DNA of 64,000 bases from Fragilaria crotonensis (lineage: Eukaryota; Bacillariophyta; Fragilariophyceae; Fragilariales; Fragilariaceae): positions 62,001-126,000 of the forward strand of contig JAKSYS010000011.1 of the NCBI GenBank assembly GCA_022925895.1, in the 5' to 3' direction. The notes below the pieces were generated by a model that saw only the letters and a list, made by a program, of their open reading frames with translations, did no database searches and was not told the DNA's origin. A program made the translations under genes and the position numbers. This document shows positions 1 through 9,761 of this stretch, one piece after another. Numbering within the stretch: the stretch's first letter is position 1; each line of letters begins with the position of its first letter.

Positions 1-1950
1 CGACGTCATTCAGTCTGACTTGCATCGTTGATAGTAGATTGTGAGCGAGATCGGGGATGAAGATCGCCTGATGGACCATTAGAATAACCGTTTCGCCCGT
101 GACTGGGTCGTCATAAGCGAGCGCAGCCGAAACGGTTTTTAGATCTTGGGCAATCGGCCCCGATGGGTTGTAGCCCGACACATTTATTGGGCGGTCGTAG
201 TCGTGGACTACTAAGCAATTACTTCCTACGGCACATTGATCCGCATGGGAGTCTAAGTCCGTGCGCCCTTCTTGCGCCACGGATACATCCAGAGATCCGA
301 GTGCACGAAGTACTAATAATGAGCGCGCGTGTCACTTGCAGGAATCTGTCGCGGACTCCTTCTTCTGGCGCGTTAGGGCAGTATTAGTTCGATTCGTGCC
401 AGTCGTCTTGGATTTCTTGGTTGCCCTCTCCGGCTGAGTCGAATAGGACTGATCAGAGCCGACAGTGCTCTCCTCTTCGACGGTGGTCTTGCTCATCTGC
501 TTGGCCAGTTGCGATACCTGGCGATTGACCGCTCGGAGGTTCTTGATCACATCCTTAGGCTTGTTACCACCCTTGATCTTGCTGTCTTTTGCACCAGGCT
601 TGTGGCCACGCTTGGTACGCTTAGAGGCAAGTTCCTTCTTCTGTTCGGGTGTGAGTTTGGCGTACTCCTCCTTCGTGTAATATCGGTCTTCGATCGCATC
701 GGCTTTACGCTTGCCGGTCTTTAGCTCGGAGATGTTGACTGTCGCATTCGTCGTCTTCTTAGACGTCTGACGAATGTAGTCCTGATAAAGCGTGACGCAT
801 GCATCAAAGTCATTCCTCAAGCGCTCATCGGACATGATTCGTGTCTTGACGGCGTCAAATTTGTCCGTTTTGATGCCGTCAAGCAGGTAACGGACTTTAG
901 ACCTTGGGTCAATTCCGGTGTAACCGTGCTCGACCAAGCCCTCCATCACGGAGTGCTGCTGTTTGTGTACATTAACATACTTCTCAAAGTCCCAACGGCG
1001 CTGCTCGCCATTGTAGACTGTATCCTTGAGCTTCTGTTCGGCCATTGTGGCCATGTTATCGACGTTATTGGGTCCCAAGTAATGGAGATAAAGTCCATTG
1101 TAGGCCATGCGTCCGTCTCTAGTCTTCTGAGCGGGTTTGACATAAGTCCAACATGGGTGCTCACGAGTGATCTTGGAGATAATGTCCCATACTTTGCCAC
1201 GGTTGACGAGGTAAATTGCGTCAGGGATTTTTGCATTGTTGGCAGCGAGCGTGTAGTGCGGTGCCCTGGCAATCATCTCATCCTGTATAGTAGGGTAGAT
1301 CACATCGTCGTCATCATCTGGGATACTGTCGCTCTTACGAACGACGTAGGCAAGTGGGATCTTACGCTCCCCGAGTACTGAGCGGAGGTACTCGTCGATT
1401 GCTTCCATCGTCTTGGGCCAATCCTTGGCATTGATGGTCGGCAAGTCATCTGGATTCCTATAGGTCGATTCGAACTCACGGAGCTCACGGACAGTACGGA
1501 TTGCTTCGAGCGTGACTTGAGCAACGGTTACTGTCCTACTGATGCGCGCCTGATGGCGTAGGTAGAAGGCGAGTAGCTTAAGGTGTCCTTCAGCTCGTTG
1601 GTTGACAGGAACTCCGGGATTTGGGATGTTAGCGGCTCCTCCCACTGCTCCTCCTGGTGGGGCAGGGATCATCCCTCCCGGACGCCTGATCACCCTGCAC
1701 AGGCTCTCAATCTCGTCGTCCGTAAGGAGTTTGATCTCCTCCAAGGAATCCATTCCCTGTTCGTCAACGAGAGCTTGTGCTGCCAGTTCGGTAAAACCGA
1801 TCCGGACCATCGCCGCGCGCATCACAGCGTTGTTCATGATGTTTCAAAACCAAGAAAGAAAACGAGGGCGAAAAGAAGTGTCAATCTGCATAGATCGAAA
1901 TCAGTTGAATCCCGGTTCATCCGATCCGTTCAACGCTGACCACTCGTAGG
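1..1950 (-). mobile_element. Ty1/copia (CoDi-like) LTR retrotransposon, left part outside window
   Basis: This is a minus-strand copia-type element cut by the left window edge. It holds a 501-residue Gag-like frame (332-1837) followed, toward position 1, by the start of the polyprotein. The 1-240 translation contains the protease-region stretch HDYDRPINVSGYNPSGP and the downstream motif IFIPDLAHNLLSTMQ, which I know from diatom copia elements. A minus-strand TATA-like stretch near 2015-2025 would fit an LTR promoter beyond the leader, but the second LTR is not in the window, so the outer boundary is unset. The visible part looks whole and young; completeness cannot be judged. Confidence 0.8.
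332..1837 (-). CDS. Gag-like protein of copia element
   Basis: A 501-residue frame opens with ATG at 1837. The N-terminus carries a small helical region (VRIGFTELAAQALVDEQG) and a segment LLTDDEIESLCRVIRRPGG that recurs in diatom copia Gag proteins. A globular middle follows, then a strongly basic tail from about residue 385 (KTGKRKADAIEDRYYTKEEY, then Lys/Arg-rich) suited to nucleic-acid binding. No CCHC zinc knuckle is evident, so RNA binding would rest on the basic tail. It belongs to the retroelement at the left edge and is not a host gene. The pol-type reading starts downstream, toward position 1. Confidence 0.8.
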   Translation of the reverse strand: MNNAVMRAAMVRIGFTELAAQALVDEQGMDSLEEIKLLTDDEIESLCRVIRRPGGMIPAPPGGAVGGAANIPNPGVPVNQRAEGHLKLLAFYLRHQARISRTVTVAQVTLEAIRTVRELREFESTYRNPDDLPTINAKDWPKTMEAIDEYLRSVLGERKIPLAYVVRKSDSIPDDDDDVIYPTIQDEMIARAPHYTLAANNAKIPDAIYLVNRGKVWDIISKITREHPCWTYVKPAQKTRDGRMAYNGLYLHYLGPNNVDNMATMAEQKLKDTVYNGEQRRWDFEKYVNVHKQQHSVMEGLVEHGYTGIDPRSKVRYLLDGIKTDKFDAVKTRIMSDERLRNDFDACVTLYQDYIRQTSKKTTNATVNISELKTGKRKADAIEDRYYTKEEYAKLTPEQKKELASKRTKRGHKPGAKDSKIKGGNKPKDVIKNLRAVNRQVSQLAKQMSKTTVEEESTVGSDQSYSTQPERATKKSKTTGTNRTNTALTRQKKESATDSCK

Positions 1951-2499
1951 TACATTGACAGTACAAGCCTTGTGACCGGTATGTGAGTTAGTACCAAAAA
2001 TGCTCTCATCGTTGCTATATATAATAGTTAGCTCCAAACGGACGGTAACTATGCCTTTTATCCGCGGTGGTACGGATAGGAACCGAGGCGCCCCTCAGGC
2101 CCATCGAGTGGCCGCTGGAAACGATCCAACGATTGAATGGGGATGGTATTCACCTCATTCGTTTATTACAGGCCACATGCTCCACCATGCATGTTATGGT
2201 TCACTGATTTGAAGTTGTTGGTAAGTTCACTGCATAACTAGGCAGAATGAACGATCGGATCTTTTCGAGCAAACGGCCGGTGCATTGCAAGGCAATTCCA
2301 GGTCGTTGGTATCGCTATACATGGTATGGCGTCGAATACCATCTACCAGAGCGTTCTGGGTCTGATAAACTGATAATAAGTAGTCGAGGTAACATGAGCG
2401 AGAGACATAGAAGGACTTAAACGTTACATAAACGAAGAAGTGCGTTCAGTGCTGGATACACCCAGTAGTACTGTCGTTCTCGCACTGTATACTGTACTA
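1838..2499. other. Copia leader / possible 5' LTR region, no gene
   Basis: This 660-bp stretch lies between the Gag start and the MITE. On the minus strand it has a TATA-like run (about 2015-2025) and would contain the element's leader and 5' LTR. I could not fix LTR ends or a primer-binding site because the partner LTR is outside the window. I see no host coding sequence. Confidence 0.4.
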
Positions 2500-3267
2500 C
2501 CTCCGTTCCAAAAAAAGAGTGCCATTTGACCAAACAGTAAGGTAAATTCTGGCATTTCACCGAAACGTCATGTCATTTGCATTGTTCGTGATGAAAGGAA
2601 CACATCCATGTATAACATTGAATACAAGCGCGATCGTTTGAATGTTCATTTCTCAGTTTTAAAAGTTAAAAATATGCCATCTATTAGTTTTTAGACTTTA
2701 AGTTTCGATTGGTGACACCACGGACCTTGAGCCCAAGTTAAGACCTTCTCGGCAGACAAAAATGAACAACTTACTTACTGGGCAGAAAAGTCGGAAACTG
2801 TTTTCAGCTTACTGAAGGAGCTCAAAAAGCACGGAAATCGACGAAATTTTTGTCAGGAACGTAACCGCCGTAGGACATGGCCTCGTTTGTGTCTACGACC
2901 AAGTAGGACCGTTTGTGAGGAACACTTAAATGCATTTTTCAATCCGGGCAAACGACAGTTTTGGTTCTTTCAGATATTGCTAAGTAAATGTCTTTCAAAC
3001 TGTGTCAAGACAAAACCATGAATATTTTTATTAATGATCATTCCCTATGTAAATAATGTGTGCGTCAATGAAAGGACAGGTATGACAGGCAGCATAGGCG
3101 GAATTTTTTAAACTTTAGCGGAATTATATCTAAGTAATGGCCGTTGAGACAACGCGAGCATCGCCGAAACGTGGAAACATACTGCTCGTCTACAGCAAAA
3201 TGACCAAAAGACACCAAATGAGAACCCTAATAGAAAATCAAATGGCACTCTTTTTTTGGAACGGAGG
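2500..3267. mobile_element. Stowaway/Tc1-mariner-like MITE, copy 1 (768 bp)
   Basis: Perfect 30-bp terminal inverted repeats begin CCTCCGTTCC, continue with seven A and GAGTGCCATTTGA, and are mirrored exactly at 3238-3267. The element is bounded by TA on both sides (2498-2499 and 3268-3269), the expected Tc1/mariner target duplication. The outer TIR sequence resembles the plant Stowaway MITE consensus. The core shares blocks with the second copy at 57698-58462, for example TCTGGCATTTCACC followed by AAACGTCATGTC near the left end, and GCGGAATTTTTT near the right. There is no obvious transposase, although a minus-strand frame over the right third is conserved between copies. Confidence 0.88.
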
Positions 3268-3767
3268 TAGTAGCACGTAGCATGGCCATATTTAATCATT
3301 GGTGCAACAGACAACAGTCCAATAGTTGATCGGTATCTCGTCATGGCAATTCAAATTTCGGGTTCCACGTTCCACTCCATGCACAGAGAAACGCGCATTT
3401 GTTACATACTCGGTTTATGATACGGAGTGCATCGTACCAGTACACCAGTATCACCTATCCCTGGGACCACACTGCACGGAGGCATTGATCCAGTTACCGG
3501 TACACAGTTCTATGTAGATATACGTATGCATATGCATATGGCTGATAAGAATGATGACATTGGGTCAAAGTATAAAAATGTATTCAGGTCTATATACTAA
3601 ATTTGTTGACCAAGAATGCTATACTGTCTCCTGCAAAGCCTTCAGTATGCATATGCCGTCTCGACACACCCTTACTGCCAGCACGGCCTGGCTCGCCCCC
3701 TTCATCGCCCCCTTCGCAACAGCACATGATGCAACTGTAACCCAAGGGTCGTCAAAGATATCTCAGC
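3268..3767. other. Intergenic, upstream of the Glu-Pro repeat gene
   Basis: About 500 bp without a convincing gene. It holds a near-palindromic TGCATATGCATATG at about 3527-3540 and would include the promoter of the gene starting at 3768. I recognise no specific factor site. Confidence 0.5.
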
Positions 3768-5819
3768 ATGGCAAAGAAGAAGAAGAGTGGCAAGAAGAAG
3801 GGAGTCGCGAGCCAACCCCAGAATACGAATGCTCCAGTTCCAGTCGCTGTGAGTCAAGAACCCGCCAGTTTCGAGAATGAAGGCAGCGAAGAAGAAGACA
3901 TTGTCTCACTGGCTGTTGGGCCACCAGCTGCCGTCATTGAAGACCCTCAGCCAGAGTCTGTCGAGGAAGCTGATCCAGCTTCAGAGCTAGAATTAGAACA
4001 AATTACCGAGCCAGAGCCCGTTGCTGAACCAGAGCCAGAACCAGTTGCCGAGCCTGAACCAGATACAGGGGACGCAGTCGCAGCGCCCGAACCTGAGCCA
4101 GAACCAGCTGCCGAGCCTGAACCCGAACCAGAACCTTTTGTAGAGCCCGAGCCCGAACCAGTTGTAGAGCCTGCGCCCGAACCAGTTGTTGAGCCAGAAC
4201 CAGTTGCCGAGCCGGAGCCAGAACCAGTTGCCGAGCCTGAGCCAGAACCAGTTGCTGAGCCAGAACCAGTTGTTGAGCCGGAGCCAGAACCAGTTGCCGA
4301 GCCAGAACCAGTCGCAGAGCCGGAGCCAGAACCAGTTGCTGAGCCAGAACCTGAGCCGGAACCAGTTGCCGAGCCGGAGCCAGAAGCACTTGTAGAGCCC
4401 GAACCTGAGCCGGAACCAGTTGCCGGGCTGGAGCCCGAGCCAGAACCAGTTGTAGAGCCGGAGCCCGAGCCAGAACCAGTTGTAGAGCCGGAGCCCGAGC
4501 CAGAACCAGTTGTAGAGCCGGAGCCCGAGCCAGAACCAGTTGTAGAGCCGGAGCCCGAGCCAGAACCAGTTGTTGAGCCCGAGCCCGAACCAGTTGTAGA
4601 GCCTGAACCCGAACCAGTTGCCGAGCCCGATTCTGAACCTGATACAGGAGAAGCAGTCGCAGAGCCTGAGCCAGAACCAGTTGCCGAGCCCGAACCTGAG
4701 TCAGAACCGGTTGCCAAGCCTGAAACCGAGCCAGTTGTTGAGCCTGCGCCCGAACCAGTTGTAGAGCCTGAGCCAGAACCAGTTGCCGTGCCGGAGCCAG
4801 AACCAGTCGCAGAGCCAGAACCTGAGCCCGAACCAGTTGCTGAGCCAGAACCAGTTGTTGAGCCCGAACCAGTCGCAGAACCTGAACCCGAACCAGTTGC
4901 CGAGCCCGAACCTGAGCCAGAACCAGTTGCCGAGCCGGAGCCCGAACCAGTTGCTGATCCCGAACCTGAGCCAGAACCAGTTGTTGAGCCCGAACCAGTC
5001 GCAGAGCCTGAACCCGAACCAGTTGCCGAGCCCGAACCTGAGCCAGAACCAGTTGCCGAGCCGGAGCCAGAACCTGAGCCCGAACCAGTCGCTGAGCCTG
5101 AACCCGAGCCAGAACCTGTTGTAGAGCCGGAGCCAGAACCAGTTGCTGAGCCGGAGCCTGAACCCAAGCCAGAAGCAGTTGACGAGCCTGAATCCGAGCC
5201 AGTTGTGGAGCGAGAAGCACTTGCCGAGCCTGAACCAGCTGGACCAGTTGCTGAGCCAGAACCTGAGGTTGTAGAGCCTGAACCGGAGCCAGGTACAGAG
5301 CCTGAACCCGAGCCAGTTGTTGAGTCAGAACCTGAGCCAGTTACTATTGCGTCTGAGCCAGAACCAGTTGCGGACCTCGAACCTGAGCCCGTTGCCGAGC
5401 CCGAGCCTGAACCAATTGCCGAATCTGAACCTGACGCAGCTGCCGAGCCTGAACCTGATCTGGTTGAAGAGTCCGAGCCAGAGCCAGAACCTGTTGCGGA
5501 GTCTGAACCTGGGCCAGCTGTAGAGCCAGAACCCGAACCAACTTCTACCGTTGATTCAAAGGCACCACCAGACGTACCAACGCCTGCGAAGGAGCCACTA
5601 CCAGTTGTTGTAACTCAGCAAGACAAGCAACAGTCAGAGGTGTCCAGCTCGACCGATCTAAGAGATGATTCGGATAGGCCGGGAATGCCAGTCCCCCCTC
5701 CAATCCCATATGCCTACATCTCACATAAGGATATGGAACCTGTAACGGAGAATCGGGCTACAACAGATGATCTCGGCGAATCGATTGCTGCCAGAACGGA
5801 CTGCTGCGCTATTCTCTAA
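3768..5819 (+). CDS. Glu-Pro repeat protein with basic N-terminus and C-terminal CaaX box
   Basis: A single-exon frame of 683 residues. It opens with a Lys-rich head ([12 protein letters not shown]). Residues about 80-590 are an almost pure acidic Pro/Glu repeat built from [13 protein letters not shown] units, followed by a Ser/Thr/Pro-rich tail. The last residues are DCCAIL, so the protein ends in CAIL, a canonical CaaX box; Leu at X favours geranylgeranylation, and an adjacent Cys could be palmitoylated. I infer a cytosolic, membrane-tethered, highly negatively charged extended chain. There is no signal peptide, membrane span or catalytic domain. The very long antisense frames in this interval are by-products of the repeat. 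Function unknown. Confidence 0.85.
   Translation: MAKKKKSGKKKGVASQPQNTNAPVPVAVSQEPASFENEGSEEEDIVSLAVGPPAAVIEDPQPESVEEADPASELELEQITEPEPVAEPEPEPVAEPEPDTGDAVAAPEPEPEPAAEPEPEPEPFVEPEPEPVVEPAPEPVVEPEPVAEPEPEPVAEPEPEPVAEPEPVVEPEPEPVAEPEPVAEPEPEPVAEPEPEPEPVAEPEPEALVEPEPEPEPVAGLEPEPEPVVEPEPEPEPVVEPEPEPEPVVEPEPEPEPVVEPEPEPEPVVEPEPEPVVEPEPEPVAEPDSEPDTGEAVAEPEPEPVAEPEPESEPVAKPETEPVVEPAPEPVVEPEPEPVAVPEPEPVAEPEPEPEPVAEPEPVVEPEPVAEPEPEPVAEPEPEPEPVAEPEPEPVADPEPEPEPVVEPEPVAEPEPEPVAEPEPEPEPVAEPEPEPEPEPVAEPEPEPEPVVEPEPEPVAEPEPEPKPEAVDEPESEPVVEREALAEPEPAGPVAEPEPEVVEPEPEPGTEPEPEPVVESEPEPVTIASEPEPVADLEPEPVAEPEPEPIAESEPDAAAEPEPDLVEESEPEPEPVAESEPGPAVEPEPEPTSTVDSKAPPDVPTPAKEPLPVVVTQQDKQQSEVSSSTDLRDDSDRPGMPVPPPIPYAYISHKDMEPVTENRATTDDLGESIAARTDCCAIL
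4000..5550 (+). repeat. GAGCCXGAACCX-type tandem repeat encoding Glu-Pro
   Basis: A hexanucleotide-based array (GAGCCA/GAACCA/GAGCCC with inserted GTTGCC or GTTGTA) runs for about 1.5 kb inside the coding frame. Near-identical 48-bp blocks recur at about 4440-4570, which indicates recent local expansion. Base changes are largely between synonymous Glu and Pro codons, so the frame has been kept by selection. Confidence 0.85.
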
Positions 5820-6059
5820 TGATGTTTTGGTTGTATGTATAAGTTTTAAAATGTTCCTTACTCAAGGCAAAACCATACGTCGTCAACGTGTATCAAAAGC
5901 GCATTTATTTACTTGACAAGAAACTGGCTCAAGCGTTTCGCAATCCTCGAGTTCATGTTTATATTGATGAAATTCGCAGTGATTATGAACAAACTCCGTA
6001 CGTGGCACAGCTATAGCGACAGGCACATCATGTGTTGTTCAATATAACACCAACTTCAA

Positions 6060-6455
6060 ATTACATCGGGGCAAATTGCACTTACGGAGAGACAACACGA
6101 AGAGAATTATGCGATCATGATGCAGTCAGTGCACGACATTGACCATGATTGGGCTACTCGAACCAATATGCTTTCACAAGAAATCGCTGACGCCACCGAA
6201 GAGGTTAGTCAGCTGAAATCCTTGCTGACCGAGAAGAAGAATAACGCGAGTAAAACAGGCAGTATGGCAGGAAATAATGAACCCGACATTGACAGTACAA
6301 GCACTCACTGCGAATCACAGGGAAAAATTCCCGAGAAAAAGGAAGAATGGATGGCTCAACTTCAACGATCACTTCCTGATCTCTCCTCCTTATTCGATCT
6401 TAGACTGCGACCAAAGGACAGCCAACTACATACATTTATGGCAGAGCGCGCGTAA
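6060..6455 (+). CDS. Hypothetical coiled-coil protein or exon
   Basis: The first ATG is at 6117 and gives 112 residues, but the frame is open upstream to about 6046, so this may be an exon with an unseen 5' part. The first 50 residues are predicted coiled coil by eye (ATRTNMLSQEIADATEEVSQ); the rest is polar and ends in a short hydrophobic/basic segment. I recognise no family. It could be chance coding. Confidence 0.3.
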   Translation: MTSGQIALTERQHEENYAIMMQSVHDIDHDWATRTNMLSQEIADATEEVSQLKSLLTEKKNNASKTGSMAGNNEPDIDSTSTHCESQGKIPEKKEEWMAQLQRSLPDLSSLFDLRLRPKDSQLHTFMAERA

Positions 6456-6993
6456 CGCAATCGTAGATATGTAATGCGCAGTACATAGAAAGTACACCGT
6501 AACTCTATCAAAAATGGTAGGAACAACGCTAATCGTGCGCTGGGACAAGATAGTTCTCTTGCACAAATTTTGCTGACTCAACTTGATGTTTTCTTGACCA
6601 AGTTCCGCAATAAAGCAAGCTGTCAGCTTTCACAATTCCTCCCATTCGATGACACAACCAGTTGTTGTGGGCCCCCCTCAACTTCTTGTAGACAATCTCG
6701 AAGATACACTTGGTGACGAGAAGGGCTCGCTTGAACTGTACTGTGTGTTGCGTAGGACAGTACGGTGACTCTAGTATGGCCCAGTGCCGAGTCTGGACTA
6801 CTATCAAATACTTGTTCTACTGTATCTTGCTTCACCCTCAAGTACACAAGCACCGATATTGCGACATGCTCCAGTACAGAGTACAAGTACTGGAGTACGA
6901 TACCAGGTACGAAGTTCGTGTAGCACATCCTAAAAAAGGGATCGCTTCAGTATTATCTTTGCAACTATGACTCGTCACGAGATCAATGAAAAA
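6456..6993. other. Intergenic between convergent genes; GTAC-rich cluster
   Basis: No gene is seen. A GTAC-rich palindromic cluster (CCAGTACAGAGTACAAGTAC and neighbours) lies at about 6838-6925, between the 3' ends of the flanking genes. Confidence 0.5.
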
Positions 6994-9761
6994 TTACAAC
7001 GTGAACTGAACTCCCTCACAGATCAGATCATAAGGAGGAGGGCTTCTCCCAACATTTCGGTTCAGGAGAGCAACATAACATTGGTTTGGATTCAAAGGCC
7101 ACTCTGTGCCTGGTCCGTACTCATTGTATTCCGGTAAAGGATCCTGAAAGACCAGAGTGCCACTGGACGGAGCTTCACCTTCGGCGCAAACATCGTCGTA
7201 GCATGTCCACAACCACGCATCTGGGTGATAGTTGTAAGTGGCTTCGTCATTTTTCTTGCACTTATACTGTGATTATGTTGTGAGATATTGAAAAAAAGCA
7301 ATGGTGGGCAAAAACAAGCAGAAATCACATTCGGTAACTTACGAGGCCGAGCCAATCGTCGGGTTGTGGGTCCGGGTTGGAGAATTCAACCGTGATCTTT
7401 TCACCATCTCGGCAGACGCAGGTTGAAACGCAGTCCGCGGCTGCTGTCTTCGATGTTGGCGCTGGAGTGGCTGCGACTGGGGCGCCTGCGACTGGAGTGC
7501 CGCCAAGTGTGGGCTCACCAACTGCTGGTGGCAGAACAGGAGACCCTGTCGGTGGCGGAATAGGAGAGCCAGTCGGTGGCAGAACAGGAGAGCCAGTCGG
7601 CGGCACAACAGGAGACTTGGTGGTTTCCGTAACGGGCGGAACAACTGGCGTAGTCGTTGGTGGCGGAGAATTAGCATTACTTGCTGGTTGCTTCGTGTCG
7701 CAAGGACAAACTCGTCGGCAGCGACCACTACTTCCACTTGCTCCTTTCTTTGCCCCTGACAAGCGACGGTATGCATCATCGCCTGGCGTTTGGCCCGTCG
7801 CGTCATCACCAACGGCTCCCTGGCCTCCTTTGCCTTTGGGGGTCTCGTCGCCAGGAGTTTTGCCGCCGTTTCCACCCTTGCCTCCTTTGCCTTTGGGGGT
7901 CTCGTCGCCAGGAGTTTTGCCGCCGTTTCCACCCTTGCCTCCTTTGCCTTTGGGGGTCTCGTCGCCAGGAGTTTTGCCGCCGTTTCCACCCTTGCCTCCT
8001 TTGCCTTTGGGGGTCTCGTCGCCAGGAGTTTTGCCGCCGTTTCCACCCTTGCCTCCTTTGCCTTTGGAGGTCTCGTCGCCAGGAGTTTTGCCGCCGTTTC
8101 CACCCTTGCCTCCTTTGCCTTTGGAGGTCTCGTCGCCAGGAGTTTTGCCGCCGTTTCCACCCTTGCCTCCTTTGCCTTTGGGGGTCTCGTCGCCAGGAGT
8201 TTTGCCGCCGTTTCCACCCTTGCCTCCTTTGCCTTTGGGGGTCTCGTCGCCAGGAGTTTTGCCGCCGTTTCCACCCTTGCCTCCTTTGCCTTTGGGGGTC
8301 TCGTCGCCAGGAGTTTTGCCACCGTTACCCTTTCCATCCGGAGCGCATGGTTTCTCCTTGCCAATGCTGCAATCACCGCAGTCGCCTGTGAGGTCAGAAA
8401 GATGAGGGACGCACTGCAAAACACAACAAATGCATTGGGTATATTTCATACGTACATATTCCTCGGAAGCACGAACAAACGCAGTCATCATTTGATGGAG
8501 GTGCATTATCGTCGGTTTGCACCTTTCCACCAGGTGGAGTGCCCCCGCCTCCCTTGCCTTTTGGGACATCATCGGTCGGCCCCGCATCATCGGTAGATGG
8601 TGGTCCGCAGTCGCCCTTTCCTCCACTGCAGCCCTTTCCTGGAGGTGTGTTGTCATCGTCAGGTGGGGTTGTGTCGTCACTTGGCTTCTTTCCGCCAGGC
8701 GGAGTGCCCCCGCCTCCCTTGCCTTGTGGGACGTCATCGGTAGGCGGTCCGCAGTCGCCCTTTCCTCCACTGCAGCCCTTTCCTGGAGGTGTGTTGTCGT
8801 CGTCCGGTGGGGTTGTGTCGTCACTAGGCTCCTTTCCGCCAGGTGGAGTGCCTCCGCCTCCCTTGCCTTGTGGGACATCATCGGTAGATGGTGGTCCGCA
8901 GTCGCCCTTTCCTCCACTGCAGCCCTTTCCTGGAGGTGTGTTGTCGTCGTCAGGTGGGGTTGTGTCGTCACTTGGCTCCTTTCCGCCAGGTGGAGTGCCC
9001 CCGCCTCCCTTGCCTTGTGGGACATCATCGGTCGGTCCTGCATCATCGGTAGGCGGTCCGCAGTCGCCCTTTCCTCCACTGCAGCCCTTTCCTGGAGGTG
9101 TGTTGTCGTCGTCAGGTGGGGTTGTGTCGTCACTAGGCTCCTTTCCGCCAGGTGGAGTGCCCCCGCCTCCCTTGCCTTGTGGGACATCATCGGTAGGTGG
9201 GGTAGCATCATCAGTGCCTCCAGGAGTATCGTCGTTCACGATATAATCGTCATCGCAGACGTCGAAGCACGCACAGTCCTCGTCAGTGGGCGCGGCTTCC
9301 TTCATCGACGAGGTCAGGACACGGAGGGATTCGATTCTTTGGTTCTCTTGCCTCACTTCTCTCAGGTTTCGGCGGACATACAGGGGCTTATCTTCGACAA
9401 GGTTTCTGTTCTGTGGAAGGCCTTGTCCGTAGCATACACATTCGCCATCTGGGATTCCTCCTGAAGCAGAATCGACCGGAGCTGGGACTGGCGCTGGAAT
9501 TGGCGCTGGGGCCGGCGCTACACCACAGCCACACGTTTCTTTGATCATTTCAGGCAAAAAACCGCATTGGTCTAGTGGGATTTGACCATTGGTTCCCGCT
9601 TGTTCGAGGGCGCCACACGGCACCGCAGGCTGCCCGGTGAAAGTATAGACTGCATCAGGCAATCCTACAGACAATCCAGTTCCACAGACGGAACATTGCG
9701 CTTTGACAGATGCCACGAGAGCTGCGGCAATCGCGACTCTGAACATCAAGCCGTTCAACAT
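6994..9761 (-). CDS. Secreted two-block Gly/Lys/Asp repeat protein, three exons
   Basis: My model joins exon 1 (9761-8456), exon 2 (8385-7343) and exon 3 (7266-6994). The introns are 70 bp (GTACGT...CACAG) and 76 bp (GTAAGT...CACAG). The exons sum to exactly 874 codons including the stop, an 873-residue protein. It starts with a signal peptide (MFRVAIAAALVASVKAQ), then a Cys-rich module (CSVCGTGLSVGLPD ... CGCG). A block of about 48-residue repeats with DDVPQGKGGGGTPPGGK follows, then nine 19-residue repeats (GGKTPGDETPKGKGGKGGN), then a Pro/Thr/Val linker. The C-terminal domain (ITVEFSNPDPQPDDWLGL ... WLWTCYDDVC ... WPLNPNQCYVALL) resembles the beta-sandwich modules of other secreted diatom proteins. 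It is probably extracellular or wall-associated. Splicing is inferred, not shown. Confidence 0.8.
7820..8340 (-). repeat. 57-bp minisatellite, about nine units, within exon 2
   Basis: Near-identical 57-bp units encode GGKTPGDETPKGKGGKGGN. Units differ by single bases such as GGGGGTCTC versus GGAGGTCTC, which implies very recent expansion or gene conversion. The length is a multiple of three, so copy-number change would not break the frame. Confidence 0.9.
8520..9215 (-). repeat. About 144-bp repeat, 4-5 units, within exon 1
   Basis: Units encode DDVPQGKGGGGTPPGGK, then a Glu/Pro/Ser/Asp-Thr-Pro segment, then GKGCSGGKGDCGPP. Some units carry an extra TDDAGP. Two Cys per unit could support disulfide cross-linking. 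The array is independent of the 57-bp array of exon 2. Confidence 0.85.

Noticed and set aside
3947-5220. Antisense frames of about 405 residues rich in Gly-Ser or Leu-Ala-Gln across the Glu-Pro gene
   Set aside because: They arise because the GAGCC/GAACC repeat is stop-free in several frames. They lack any non-repeat domain, while the sense frame has a head, tail and CaaX box.
7820-8340. CRISPR-like regular array
   Set aside because: Units are contiguous 57-bp coding repeats with no unique spacers.
7377-8596. Plus-strand frames of 236-342 residues over the secreted gene
   Set aside because: They are shadows of the 57-bp array. The minus strand has signal peptide, Cys domains and matching splice sites.
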